A stretch of DNA of 64,000 bases from NCBI GenBank assembly GCA_038040395.1, contig JBBPIJ010000005.1:78379-142378 (forward strand), read 5' to 3'. The notes below the pieces were generated by a model that did not search any database, was not told the DNA's origin, and was given only the letters and a program-made list of their open reading frames with translations. Shown here piece after piece: positions 39,024-50,119 of this stretch (position 1 is the first letter of the stretch; each line of letters begins with the position of its first letter). The stretch is from VAXT01 sp038040395 (GTDB lineage: Bacteria; Actinomycetota; Thermoleophilia; Gaiellales; Gaiellaceae). Both the position numbers and the translations under genes were made by a program.

Positions 39024-39317
39024 TTAGTCGCCCCAGTCGAAGTCGCGGGAACGGCCCCAGAGCGTGTCCTCTTCCTGGGGCTGCTCAGGCTGCGGGGCGA
39101 GGGCCGCAATCTGCTCGGCCGGGATGGACTCTTCGCCGTCCATCGTCTCCTCGATCCGCGCTTGCTCCTCGGTCTTGAAGAGCGGGTGGTTCTCGAATGG
39201 ATCCTCGGACTCGTACTTCTCCAGCGGCATGTCACTCTCGAGCTCAGAGTTGCGGCGCTTGAGCTCGAGGTGATCCTGTATGACGTTCGCAAAGACGGAA
39301 GGCGTCTCTACCGGCAT
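39024..39317 (-). CDS. Acidic hypothetical protein (97 residues)
   Basis: ATG at 39317 with a strong GGGAGGA ribosome site. MPVETPSVFANVIQDHLELK starts a helical section. DMPLEKYESEDPFENHPLFKTEEQARIEE is followed by a Gln/Pro-rich stretch and ends DTLWGRSRDFDWGD. A low-complexity, strongly acidic protein without a membrane segment, probably disordered at the C-terminus. An upstream in-frame start at 39434 is less likely given the ribosome site. No recognised family. Confidence 0.65.
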   Translation of the reverse strand: MPVETPSVFANVIQDHLELKRRNSELESDMPLEKYESEDPFENHPLFKTEEQARIEETMDGEESIPAEQIAALAPQPEQPQEEDTLWGRSRDFDWGD

Positions 39318-39427
39318 ATGGGTCCTCCCTGGGTCGGTAGGTCGCATGGGCGGGTGGCGGATGATAGCGGGGTCTCGACCTCGACGCGAGCTTCGACCTC
39401 GTGCGGGAGGGGTAGGATTGGCTCTCC

Positions 39428-39606
39428 GTGCCACTTTTCCGCCGTATGTTCATGCGCAGGCTTGGTCCCGTGGGGGTCGTTCTGACGGCGATCGACGTCT
39501 GGCGCCGCATTCCGCCGAAGCATCGCCGGCGCATCGTTTCCGAGGCCAGGAAGCACGGCCCGCGGGTGATCAAGGCCGCCGCGAAGCGGAAGCGTCGCCC
39601 CCGCTC

Positions 39607-39610
<4 letters not shown>
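39428..39610 (+). CDS. Small basic protein (60 residues)
   Basis: GTG start. MPLFRRMFMRRLGPVGVVLT, a short hydrophobic stretch, then DVWRRIPPKHRRRIVSEARK and a Lys/Arg-rich end KRKRRPRS. It could be a membrane-attached nucleic-acid-binding or ribosome-associated protein. Its last 4 bases overlap the stop of the dehydrogenase gene on the other strand. Similar tiny basic proteins are common in this class, but I see no function. Confidence 0.5.
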
Positions 39611-42525
<2,915 letters not shown>

Positions 42526-42571
42526 CATCAGATTCGTTCTAGCACTCAAAGCCCCTGCGGGGGCGCCCCGG

Positions 42572-42841
42572 CTAATAGATCGGCCGGCTCAGGAGCACGG
42601 CGATCGCCATGCCGACGAGCCAGGCCAGCGTCGCGCCGGCGACGGCGGCTGCTGCGAGCTTCTTGTGGCGTTCGCTCGCCAGCGCAGCCGCGATCAGCGC
42701 CACGAGGATCGCGAACGGCGCGAGCCGGACCGGCCGATAGACGAGCGCGATCGCGCTGGCCGTCAGCGAGATCGATGCAAGAAGGCCGGCGGCAGTTTCG
42801 GCTGGACTCTGACGGTCGTCCTCGAACGGAGCGCTGCTCAC
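42572..42841 (-). CDS. Small membrane protein (89 residues)
   Basis: GTG start. A polar N-terminus (MSSAPFEDDRQSPAE) leads into two to three helices: AGLLASISLTASAIALVYRP, LAPFAILVALIAAALA, and AAAAVAGATLAWLVGMAIAV. The Lys-Lys loop SERHKKL lies between the last two. It is 4 bp overlapped (GTGA) by the stop of the upstream small gene. Function unknown. Confidence 0.6.
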   Translation of the reverse strand: MSSAPFEDDRQSPAETAAGLLASISLTASAIALVYRPVRLAPFAILVALIAAALASERHKKLAAAAVAGATLAWLVGMAIAVLLSRPIY

Positions 42842-43068
42842 TGCGAGTGCCTCGCTGCGGCGGGCCGGGCTCGGCGCTCCTCACGACGCACAGGCCGACC
42901 GTGCGAGCCCGGTTGCGGAGGCCGGCGCCGAGAAGGCGTCCGCGGGCCGGGAGAGAGAGGAACCGGCACGCGGGCGCCTTCGAGCGGCCTCGGCTCGGGC
43001 TCTGCCTTGATCGCCCAGTAGCAGACCCCCGCCAGGTAGAGGATTGGCAGCTTCAGGATGACCATCAT
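42838..43068 (-). CDS. Small membrane-anchored protein with Pro/Arg-rich tail (76 residues)
   Basis: MMVILKLPILYLAGVCYWAI is one membrane helix followed by KAEPEPRPLEGARVPVPLSPG and a tail rich in Pro and Arg (RTPSRRRPPQPGSHGRPV). Such N-anchored, basic-tail proteins are common in actinobacteria. Its stop overlaps the next gene by 4 bp, supporting reality. Function unknown, perhaps envelope organisation. Confidence 0.55.
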   Translation of the reverse strand: MMVILKLPILYLAGVCYWAIKAEPEPRPLEGARVPVPLSPGPRTPSRRRPPQPGSHGRPVRREERRARPAAARHSQ

Positions 43069-43120
43069 GAAGAGCAGCTCGACGATCCAGGAATTGTAGG
43101 CGAGTTGGCTCCCCGCGTCT

Positions 43121-43756
43121 TCAGCCCCAGTAACGCCTCCTTACGCCGCTGTAATCAGGGTTGCCGCGATAGGTGCGGGGCCAGGTGCCCGTTCCGCAGG
43201 CCTCGCATTTCGCCTCGATGATCCGGTCCTGGTTATAGGCCGTGTTCTCCCAGTAGATCATCCCGATGTGGTACGTCGAGGCGAATGCGTCGGCGAAGAT
43301 CGTGTCCGCTTTGGCGACCGTCGTATTCGGAGCCCCGACGCCGTACTTGAAGTCGGCGGCTGTGTACGGCCCGTGGACGTTCTGCAGCAAGTAGTGGTAA
43401 CGGAACCAGGGATCGCCCGTCTCGGACCGCTCGTACCAGGCCTTGAACGTGAAGCCCGAGCAGTCCGGCCCTTCGCCGCGCGTGTTCGGATCCTCGGTCG
43501 GGTCACCCGGTGAGTCGTCGACGTCGTTGTTGTTCCAGCATCCACCGCCCCACTGGTAGCCCTCGGCGGCAGCGCTGTAGGCGTAGTTCCTCGATTCGCC
43601 CCGATTGATCGGGTTGAGGTTCATCCAGGAACTGTTGCAGCCCGCGGTGAAGTTCGTGTGGTACGCCCCGGCCGGTGCCCCGAAGGCCAGCACGGCAAGG
43701 GTCAAGCCGCAAACGAAGCCCGGCAGGAGAGCCATGAGCCTGGCGCGCGTTGTCAT
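43121..43756 (-). CDS. Secreted NlpC/P60-like hydrolase domain protein
   Basis: 211 residues from the ATGA overlap with the upstream gene (43753-43756). The signal peptide MTTRARLMALLPGFVCGLTL ends near GAPAGAYH. The mature part has several Cys, GEGPDCSGFTFKAWYERSET (the DCSG motif of NlpC/P60 cysteine peptidases) and a later His in STYHIGMIYWEN. The remaining catalytic residue and the split between Cys and His fit an NlpC/P60-type fold. Possibly a cell-wall peptidase or amidase. Upstream is a secreted beta-propeller gene in the same operon. Confidence 0.75.
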   Translation of the reverse strand: MTTRARLMALLPGFVCGLTLAVLAFGAPAGAYHTNFTAGCNSSWMNLNPINRGESRNYAYSAAAEGYQWGGGCWNNNDVDDSPGDPTEDPNTRGEGPDCSGFTFKAWYERSETGDPWFRYHYLLQNVHGPYTAADFKYGVGAPNTTVAKADTIFADAFASTYHIGMIYWENTAYNQDRIIEAKCEACGTGTWPRTYRGNPDYSGVRRRYWG

Positions 43757-45099
43757 CTCGTCCCTCCAATCTCGAACGCGGCGATCTCGACTCCGGACGG
43801 AGCGGACCGCAGTTGATAGAGCGTTGTGCCGTGGAGTCGGAAGCGGCTGAGCGACGCAGCCTCGGCCCATTCCGCCCGATCGACCGCAAAGGTCTCGGCC
43901 AGCCCTTTGGGCGTGAGCCGCAGGATGCGGAACTCCGCCTGCTTCTCGGTCCAGAGCCTGACGACGACAAGCAGGCCATCGGCGTACGGCTCGGCCAGCT
44001 GCACCTCCCCGAGACTCACCGAGCTTCGCACGAGCCAGCTATGCACCACGCGCTCGCCTCGCACGAGGGCGAACCGGGCTTCCGACGGAGATGCGCTCAC
44101 CACCACCGCCGACCCTCCGTCGACACCACGTGACGCCTGCGCCCCGGCGAGCTGCTGGTTCGGCGCAAGAGGCGGCCTGCCTCGCCCCGTCGGCAGCCAC
44201 ATCTCCGACGGGTAGGCGTGAACGAGAGGCCCACGCGGCCCCACCCGGACCATGTCCGCGCTTGCCTCCGCCAGCGGCGTGCCCGCGATCAGACTGCCGG
44301 CCGGGCGGAACGAGCGAACCACGGGGTGGGAGCGCCCAGCGTCGAGGACGTAGATCGTCCCGTCGCGCCCGACGGCGAGATCCCCTTCTCCGCCGGCGAA
44401 CTGGATCGGCGCCTGTGCCGGGGCCTCGCCCCGCCGCAAGGTCAACAGCCGGTGGTTCACCTGGTCGAGAACGACGACCGAGCCGTCGGGAGCGACGTCG
44501 AACGCCGACGGCCCGATCCTCGACTGCTCCCGGCCGCTGTCCAGCCCGACCGCACGGGTCCCCTTGCCCCATCCCAGCTTCGCCAGGACCGTCGAGGGCG
44601 AGGTCGTCTCGCCGAAGGGCTCCGCCCCAATCTCGACGGTCGTCCAGCTCCGAAGCGGCCAGACGTGCTGAGGGGCCTCGGCAGCCCCCTCGGGCAGCGA
44701 CGCCGTCTCGCCGCGGCCGTTGTCGACCACGGCGTAGTAGTCGAAGCTTCCGTTCCCCACGGAGGTCTCGGCGGACAGAAGCCCATCGGCCTCCCGCTCG
44801 AGTGGCAGCTCGACGAAGTCGCTCGCGCCCGAAGCGCGCACGAAGACAGACCCCTTGGGCACGCACGTCCCGCCAGGCTCGGCCTTCGCCATGCCGCACA
44901 CGACGTCGTAGTGCAGGTCGACCCCCGCACCCGCCTGCGCAAGCAGAGGCGGCGTATGGAGAATCTCTCCGAACGAGCCGCCGGCCGCGCGCGGAAGCGC
45001 AGGGCTGCTCGCCCCGACCACGTTGACGGTGAGGAACGTCGCCCCCACCAGGCCTCCCAGGAGGAAGCCCGCGAGAGGCCATCGCCATGTTCTCATCAT
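43753..45099 (-). CDS. Secreted beta-propeller (NHL/WD-like) protein
   Basis: 448 residues with an N-terminal membrane/signal segment (WPLAGFLLGGLVGATFLTVN). The mature protein has repeated short beta-strand units with DGSVVVLDQVNHRLLTLRRG and DLAVGRDGTIYVLDAG, i.e. NHL-type blades, plus PSAFDVAPDGSVV. The N-terminal part (HYDVVCGMAKAEPGGTC) has paired cysteines. The preceding ATGATG and an AAGGAAGCGAGG segment give a good start. It is the first gene of a two-gene operon with the NlpC/P60-like gene. Substrate unknown. Confidence 0.75.
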   Translation of the reverse strand: MMRTWRWPLAGFLLGGLVGATFLTVNVVGASSPALPRAAGGSFGEILHTPPLLAQAGAGVDLHYDVVCGMAKAEPGGTCVPKGSVFVRASGASDFVELPLEREADGLLSAETSVGNGSFDYYAVVDNGRGETASLPEGAAEAPQHVWPLRSWTTVEIGAEPFGETTSPSTVLAKLGWGKGTRAVGLDSGREQSRIGPSAFDVAPDGSVVVLDQVNHRLLTLRRGEAPAQAPIQFAGGEGDLAVGRDGTIYVLDAGRSHPVVRSFRPAGSLIAGTPLAEASADMVRVGPRGPLVHAYPSEMWLPTGRGRPPLAPNQQLAGAQASRGVDGGSAVVVSASPSEARFALVRGERVVHSWLVRSSVSLGEVQLAEPYADGLLVVVRLWTEKQAEFRILRLTPKGLAETFAVDRAEWAEAASLSRFRLHGTTLYQLRSAPSGVEIAAFEIGGTR

Positions 45100-45111
45100 C
45101 CTCGCTTCCTT

Positions 45112-45129
45112 GTTGTCCGATTCGACAAC
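45112..45129. promoter_or_regulatory. Palindromic operator-like site upstream of the propeller/NlpC operon
   Basis: GTTGTC-N6-GACAAC, a perfect inverted repeat of 6-bp arms, lies 13 bp upstream of the start codon of the secreted propeller gene. It is AT-richer than its surroundings. Size and position fit a dimeric repressor site, but no regulator gene lies adjacent. Confidence 0.45.
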
Positions 45130-45180
45130 ATTAGCGAGCGAAGGATCACGCGTCTGTAACGCGTGTGCGCCGAAAGTGCG

Positions 45181-46098
45181 CTAGCGGGGGCTCTTGACCT
45201 TCAGCCGAAGCACGTCGGGCCGGTGGTAGTGCCCGGCCGGGTCGAAACGCTGCCGCTCGGCGCGCAGCACCGCAGGATCGAGCTCGGCGTAGAGGACGCC
45301 CTCCTCGTCGTAGAGCGGCCCCGCGAGATAGGAGCCGTCGGGCGCGAGGATCGCACTCCCGCCCCGACCGATCACGTCGAGGCCCTCGAGCTCGTCCCGG
45401 AGAGGAAAGTCGTCCGGATAGGACGCGGCCCGCTGGAAGTGCGAGGGCGACACGACGAAAGCTCGCGACTCGCGGGCGATGTGGACGAGCGTCGCCTGCC
45501 AGGCATCCCCATCGTCGGCGGTCGAGGCGACGTAGATCTCGACGCCGGACTCGTACAGCGCGAAGCGGGCGAGCGGCATGTAGTTCTCCCAGCAGATGAG
45601 CCCGCCGATCCGGCCGAGCTCGGTGGGAATCGCCCGCAGGCCACCTCCGTCGCCCTGGCCCCAGACGAGCCGCTCGTGGTTCGTTGGGACGAGCTTCCGG
45701 TGGCGCAGCGCGAGGCGGCCGTCGGGCCCGTGGTAGAGAAGCGTGTTGTAGAGCGTGCCCGGGCGCTCCGGGTCGACCTCGGTGACGCCCGTCACGATCC
45801 AGACGCCGTGCTCCCGCGCCGCGGCCCCGATGCGATCGGCGGCTTCGCCTGGAACGGCCACTGCTTCTCTGGCCAGCAGGGCGAACGCCTCTTTCGCGCG
45901 TGGATCGCTCCACCCGGCAAACGCCTTGGCCCACGCCGAAGACGGGTAGACCGGAACGAACGCCTCCGGAAAGACGAGGAGAGAGGCTCCTTCGCCGGCA
46001 GCCTGTGCCGCGAGCCCGATGAGCTTGTCGACCGTCGCTTCACGATCGAGGATGACCGGCTCGGCCTGTACGCAAGCAACCTTCACGGGCGTGTCCAC
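45181..46098 (-). CDS. Nitrilase/carbon-nitrogen hydrolase
   Basis: 305 residues of the nitrilase fold. The catalytic Glu is in LLVFPEAFVP, the Lys in RHRKLVPTNHE and the Cys in GGLICWENYMPLARF, the latter with WENY typical of true nitrilase/cyanide-hydratase branches. C-terminal DGSYLAGPLYDEEGVLYAEL completes the family pattern. It hydrolyses nitriles to acids or related amide bonds; the substrate is not predictable. It overlaps nothing, and is next to a large secreted protein gene on the same strand. Confidence 0.9.
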   Translation of the reverse strand: MDTPVKVACVQAEPVILDREATVDKLIGLAAQAAGEGASLLVFPEAFVPVYPSSAWAKAFAGWSDPRAKEAFALLAREAVAVPGEAADRIGAAAREHGVWIVTGVTEVDPERPGTLYNTLLYHGPDGRLALRHRKLVPTNHERLVWGQGDGGGLRAIPTELGRIGGLICWENYMPLARFALYESGVEIYVASTADDGDAWQATLVHIARESRAFVVSPSHFQRAASYPDDFPLRDELEGLDVIGRGGSAILAPDGSYLAGPLYDEEGVLYAELDPAVLRAERQRFDPAGHYHRPDVLRLKVKSPR

Positions 46099-46117
46099 GC
46101 CCTGATTCTAGGACGGC

Positions 46118-48988
46118 TTAGCGAACGCGCATAGACAGCGTGCCGGCGGCGTAGCCTGCCTTGGTCGCGCTGAAGACGAGCTTGCCGCGCTTCCGCGGCC
46201 GGACCCGGAACGAGACCCTGCCCGACCCGTTCGTGCGACCCACCTTCGCGCGGATCCCCGCGCCCGAGACCCGTACCCTCGCGCCCGCGACACGCTTCAG
46301 CGCCGGGTCGGAGACGGTCACGACGAGACGTGTCCACCGCTTGCGCAGCGCCGGCCGGTTGACGGCCACTCGCAGTCGCTGGGAGATGTCGATCCGCTGC
46401 GCCTGAGTCCAGTCGCCGACGTTGAAGGCCTTGTCCCGACCGGCGACGCGCCAGTAGAACGAGCCGCCCATGACGTAGTAGGGGTGGGTGAGCACCGGCG
46501 CATAGCTCGTGTTGTCGGTGGTCACGTCCTCGAGCGTCGTCGCGAAGTCGGGCCGCTGTGAGACCTGGACGCGGAAGTCCTTGACTCCGAGCTTCCAGTT
46601 CCAGGAGAGGAGCACGTGATTGCCGGAAGAGCTCGTCGCAGCCCCGCTCGGCTCGCTGAGAGTCCGCGTGAAGGGCACATAGGTCGACCAGGGCCCTGTC
46701 TCGAAACCGTACGTCTTCGGGAACTCGGCGCGCACCCGCCAGCGCCAGATGCCCGGGCCGTAGAGGTAGACGAAGGCGACCGCCGACTGCCGTAGGTTCG
46801 CCCACTCCTTGTGGCTGCCGTCCGGACCGTCCATAGCGAAGGTGTAGCCGGACGCGCCGGTCACGTTCGACCACGACCAGGCCGGGGTGAAGTCGCCGCT
46901 CGTGGCGTTGCCGGCGGAGGGCGTCGGGGTCGGAAGCTTGCGCTGGAAGGTGCGCACCGAAGACCAGTTGAGCCCGATCAGGTTCTCGTCGTCTGCGCGC
47001 ACCCGCCAGTAGAGCGTCGTGTCGGCGGGGTGCGTGGCGAAAGGCGTGTACGAGGTGGCGGCAGTCGTGACGTCCTCGATCGGCGCGGCGAAGGTCGGCT
47101 CCTGCGCAACCTGGAAGCGGTAGCGCCGCGCGCCTTCGACCTGCGTCCAGCGGAAGACCGGCTGCTGCGTGAGCAGCGCGCCGTCCGCCGGCTGCGTGAG
47201 CCCAGGCGGAATCGACTGCTTCTGGAAATTCGACGCCGCGGCCGCCAGCGGGTTGCCCACGGCGCCACTGCCGTCGAAGTTCGTGGCCGGCAGGACCGCC
47301 CAGTAGAAGAGGGTCGTCTCGTCGGAATAGGTCGTCGGGCGGAGCAAGTTGCGCGGCGAGTAGGCCGGGACCTGCGTGAAGCCGTAGTCGACGATGTTGC
47401 TGAAGTTCGCGTCCTTCGAGACGAGGACGAAGTAGCTCTGCTTGCCCGCGAGGGGGCGCCACGTGACCAGTGGTGTCAGGCGGGTCAGCGTTCCGCCGGC
47501 GGGAAAGACGTAGTCGTTCGCACCCAGGTAGCCGACGTTGCAAGACGGGGTACAGGCGCCGCCCGTCGGATAGCCCATCCACTGGAATGCCCAGCCGCTT
47601 GCGTTTTCGAGATAGGTGAAGTCTCCGTACACGTCCTGCGACGCCGTGTCGCGCTCTCCGCGAGCCCGCACGCGGGCGCAATACTCCTGGTTGGGCGCGA
47701 GGCCGGGGGTGTCATAGGCCATCATCGTCAAATCCGGATATGGCTTGACGAAGTTCCAGCCGTAGCCGAGCGGGCTCCACGACGGGGCTGAGGTGATCAC
47801 ACGCCAGGCGGTCCCCCAGTTGCAGATGCCGCTGGAGAAGGGGGCGACGTCGACGAGGTAGCTCGAAGCGCCCGGCACCGTGTCCCACTTGAGGAGGGGA
47901 ACGTTGGTCTGGTAGCCAAGGGTGCCTGGGTCGACGTCCGTGCCCGGATCGGCGAGGTTGTCGCGCATGTGGAGGTTCTTGATGCTCGGCGCGGTCACAG
48001 GCGGCACCTTGTCGAAGGTCTTGATGAAATCGGGCCCGCGGTTCCAGACCCCGGCATTTCCGGCGGCGTCGAGAGCTCGGACGCGCCAGTAGTACGTGTT
48101 GTCGCGGAACACGACCGTCGGGGAGAGCGCGGTGGAGGTCGTCAACTGAGCGCAGCAGACCTTCGCGCCGGGGGCGAAGTCGATCGAGGAGTTGACCTCG
48201 ACCTCGTATTTCGTCGCGCCCTGGACTGCGTCCCAGTAGAACTGCGGGTCGTAGAACTCATCGGCGGCCACGAGATCGGTCACGTGGGGAGTCGTCACAG
48301 AAGGCCACGACCAGGTGAAAGCCGTGACCGGAGACGCTGCACCCAGGTTCCCCTCGGAGTCGACCGGCACGACGTTCCAGTAGTACGTCCCCGAAGGCAG
48401 AAGCGTGAATGCGGGCGCATAGTTCGTGGCCCATGTCTCGACGGGCTGTCCGTTGTTTTGGACGATGTTGGCGAGTGCGGGGTCGCTCGCGAGCGAGAAC
48501 ATGTAGCTGGCGGCATACGGAACCGGCGTCCACCCGACCGAGATCGGGTCGGTTGGGAAGGTGAACGGAAAGCCCGAGCCGGGTGTGAGCGAGCTCGGCG
48601 TCGCCGTCCAGAACTTGCGGATCGAGCGCGGGGCCGTCCACGACGACGCGTCGCCGGCCTTGTTCGTCGCCCGCACGCGCCACCAGTACGTGCCGTTCGG
48701 GAGTGTCTTCTTCAGCGTGGCGCGCGTGTTGCGCGTCGCGAAGCTTCCCTCGCCGCGCCCGAGCACGGGTGCGTTGAAGTTCTGGTCGGCTGCGACCTGG
48801 AACTCGTAGGAGTCTGCGCCTGCAACCGGCGCCCAGGCGAATGCCGGCAGCGCCTCGACCGTGGTGCCTCCGCCGGGGTTGAGGAGGACGGGCGGGGTCA
48901 ATGCCCCCTGCGCGGGCGCCGCGACGGCGAGCGCGGCTACCGCCAGTGCGGCGAGTGTGAGACGGAAATGTCGGTGGTCGGCGGCCAT
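46118..48988 (-). CDS. Large secreted fibronectin-III-like repeat protein
   Basis: 956 residues with a signal peptide (RLTLAALAVAALAVAAPAQG). At least six repeating modules of about 100 residues share the pattern P-V-F-x-W-x-x-V-x-G-A-x-x-Y-x-F-x-V-A and T-Y-Y-W-R-V-R-A (for example LPNGTYWWRVRATNKAGDAS, RDNTYYWRVRALDAAGNAG). The C-terminal 90 residues have a basic Ig-like module (RVAGARVRVSGAGIRAKVG). No enzyme motif is visible. Probably a surface or secreted binding/structural protein. The start is ATG at 48988. Confidence 0.8.
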   Translation of the reverse strand: MAADHRHFRLTLAALAVAALAVAAPAQGALTPPVLLNPGGGTTVEALPAFAWAPVAGADSYEFQVAADQNFNAPVLGRGEGSFATRNTRATLKKTLPNGTYWWRVRATNKAGDASSWTAPRSIRKFWTATPSSLTPGSGFPFTFPTDPISVGWTPVPYAASYMFSLASDPALANIVQNNGQPVETWATNYAPAFTLLPSGTYYWNVVPVDSEGNLGAASPVTAFTWSWPSVTTPHVTDLVAADEFYDPQFYWDAVQGATKYEVEVNSSIDFAPGAKVCCAQLTTSTALSPTVVFRDNTYYWRVRALDAAGNAGVWNRGPDFIKTFDKVPPVTAPSIKNLHMRDNLADPGTDVDPGTLGYQTNVPLLKWDTVPGASSYLVDVAPFSSGICNWGTAWRVITSAPSWSPLGYGWNFVKPYPDLTMMAYDTPGLAPNQEYCARVRARGERDTASQDVYGDFTYLENASGWAFQWMGYPTGGACTPSCNVGYLGANDYVFPAGGTLTRLTPLVTWRPLAGKQSYFVLVSKDANFSNIVDYGFTQVPAYSPRNLLRPTTYSDETTLFYWAVLPATNFDGSGAVGNPLAAAASNFQKQSIPPGLTQPADGALLTQQPVFRWTQVEGARRYRFQVAQEPTFAAPIEDVTTAATSYTPFATHPADTTLYWRVRADDENLIGLNWSSVRTFQRKLPTPTPSAGNATSGDFTPAWSWSNVTGASGYTFAMDGPDGSHKEWANLRQSAVAFVYLYGPGIWRWRVRAEFPKTYGFETGPWSTYVPFTRTLSEPSGAATSSSGNHVLLSWNWKLGVKDFRVQVSQRPDFATTLEDVTTDNTSYAPVLTHPYYVMGGSFYWRVAGRDKAFNVGDWTQAQRIDISQRLRVAVNRPALRKRWTRLVVTVSDPALKRVAGARVRVSGAGIRAKVGRTNGSGRVSFRVRPRKRGKLVFSATKAGYAAGTLSMRVR

Positions 48989-49071
48989 TGCTGGAGTGAG
49001 TCAGGCCGCTGACTCGAATAGACCATCGTCCTCCGCGCCAGGCTTCCAATCCCTCGGCCGAGGGGGATTTC

Positions 49072-49227
49072 TCAGCGCGGGGGGCCGAGCTTCGGCTCTG
49101 ATTCGGCGTTCTTGCGCTTGAGCCGTTTTCTCAGCTCGTCCAGGAAGTGGGCCGTCTGCGTGCGTTGATCTTCCGAGACGAAGTGGCCCGGCGGCGTCGA
49201 GCGCTCCTGCTTCTGCTCCTTGGCCAT
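49072..49227 (-). CDS. Small charged protein (51 residues)
   Basis: A short minus-strand gene: MAKEQKQERSTPPGHFVSED, then a helix QTAHFLDELRKRLKRKN and a Pro-rich end. It lies in the 325-bp gap between a large secreted protein and an oxidoreductase gene. The ribosome site is weak. The helix-like sequence with ordered charges suggests a real small protein. Function unknown. Confidence 0.5.
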   Translation of the reverse strand: MAKEQKQERSTPPGHFVSEDQRTQTAHFLDELRKRLKRKNAESEPKLGPPR

Positions 49228-49313
49228 GTCCCGACCAGAGAGATGCCGAGGACCGGCGCCGCTTGCGCCGTGATCGGGATTTTCCCGCTCTTTGCGGACT
49301 ACGATCCACCGCG

Positions 49314-50087
49314 GTGACGCGAGTCGGACTTCTTTTCCCGGGCGAGATGGGCGCCCTCGTCGGCGCGGCGGTGCAGGGCGAGGTGCTGTGGGTCGGCGAG
49401 GGTCGCAGCGAAGCGACGAGGCAACGCGCCGAGACAGGCGGCTTCCGCGAGGTCGCCTCGGTGGCCGAGCTCGCCGCCCAGAGCGAGATCGTGCTCAGCA
49501 TCTGCCCGCCTGCGATCGCGGAGGAGGTCGCGGCCGAGGTCTTCGGCACGGGCTTCGACGGGCTCTACGTCGAGGCGAATGCGATCGCGCCTACGCGCGT
49601 CGAGCGAATCGCGGAGTCCGGCCGCTGCGTGGACGGCTCGATCATCGCCCGCACGGGGGTCAAGCTCTACCTCTCGGGGGACGCCGACGACGTGGCCGAG
49701 GTGGCCACGCTCTTTCCGGGCGGGGACGTGACCGCGGTCCCGCTCGAGGGCGGGATCGGCGCCGCCTCGGCGCTGAAGATGGCCTTCGGCGGCTGGAACA
49801 AGATCGGCGTCGCGCTCGCCGCGCAGGCGTACGCGATCGCGCGCGCGTACGGCGTCGAGGACGCGCTCGCGGGCGAGGGAGTCGATAGCCAGGGAATCGT
49901 CCGCGGCTCGGGAAGGGCATGGCGCTGGGCTCCGGAGATGGAGGAGGTCGCCGATACCGCCGCCTCCCTCGGGCTCCCCGACGGCATGGGTCGCGCCGCG
50001 GCCGACCTCTTCCGGCGCTGGGAGGCGCACCGCGACGAGCCGGCGGAACTGGACGAGTTGCTCGAAGACCTCACGCCTGAGGGGTAG
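49314..50087 (+). CDS. NAD(P)-dependent oxidoreductase, 3-hydroxyisobutyrate dehydrogenase-like
   Basis: 257 residues from the GTG at 49314: VTRVGLLFPGEMGALVGAAV contains a Rossmann-like glycine motif with G-E-M-G. The C-terminal part (EGGIGAASALKMAFGGWNK, then GVALAAQAYAIARAYG) matches the DUF1932 C-terminal domain of phosphogluconate dehydrogenase-like enzymes. VEANAIAPTRVERIAE is the conserved middle segment. NAD(P) is the likely cofactor. The substrate is a hydroxy acid of unknown kind. Confidence 0.82.
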   Translation: MTRVGLLFPGEMGALVGAAVQGEVLWVGEGRSEATRQRAETGGFREVASVAELAAQSEIVLSICPPAIAEEVAAEVFGTGFDGLYVEANAIAPTRVERIAESGRCVDGSIIARTGVKLYLSGDADDVAEVATLFPGGDVTAVPLEGGIGAASALKMAFGGWNKIGVALAAQAYAIARAYGVEDALAGEGVDSQGIVRGSGRAWRWAPEMEEVADTAASLGLPDGMGRAAADLFRRWEAHRDEPAELDELLEDLTPEG

Positions 50088-50119
50088 GCCCGGGCAAGGT
50101 CGCGGCCGATAAGACGGTT

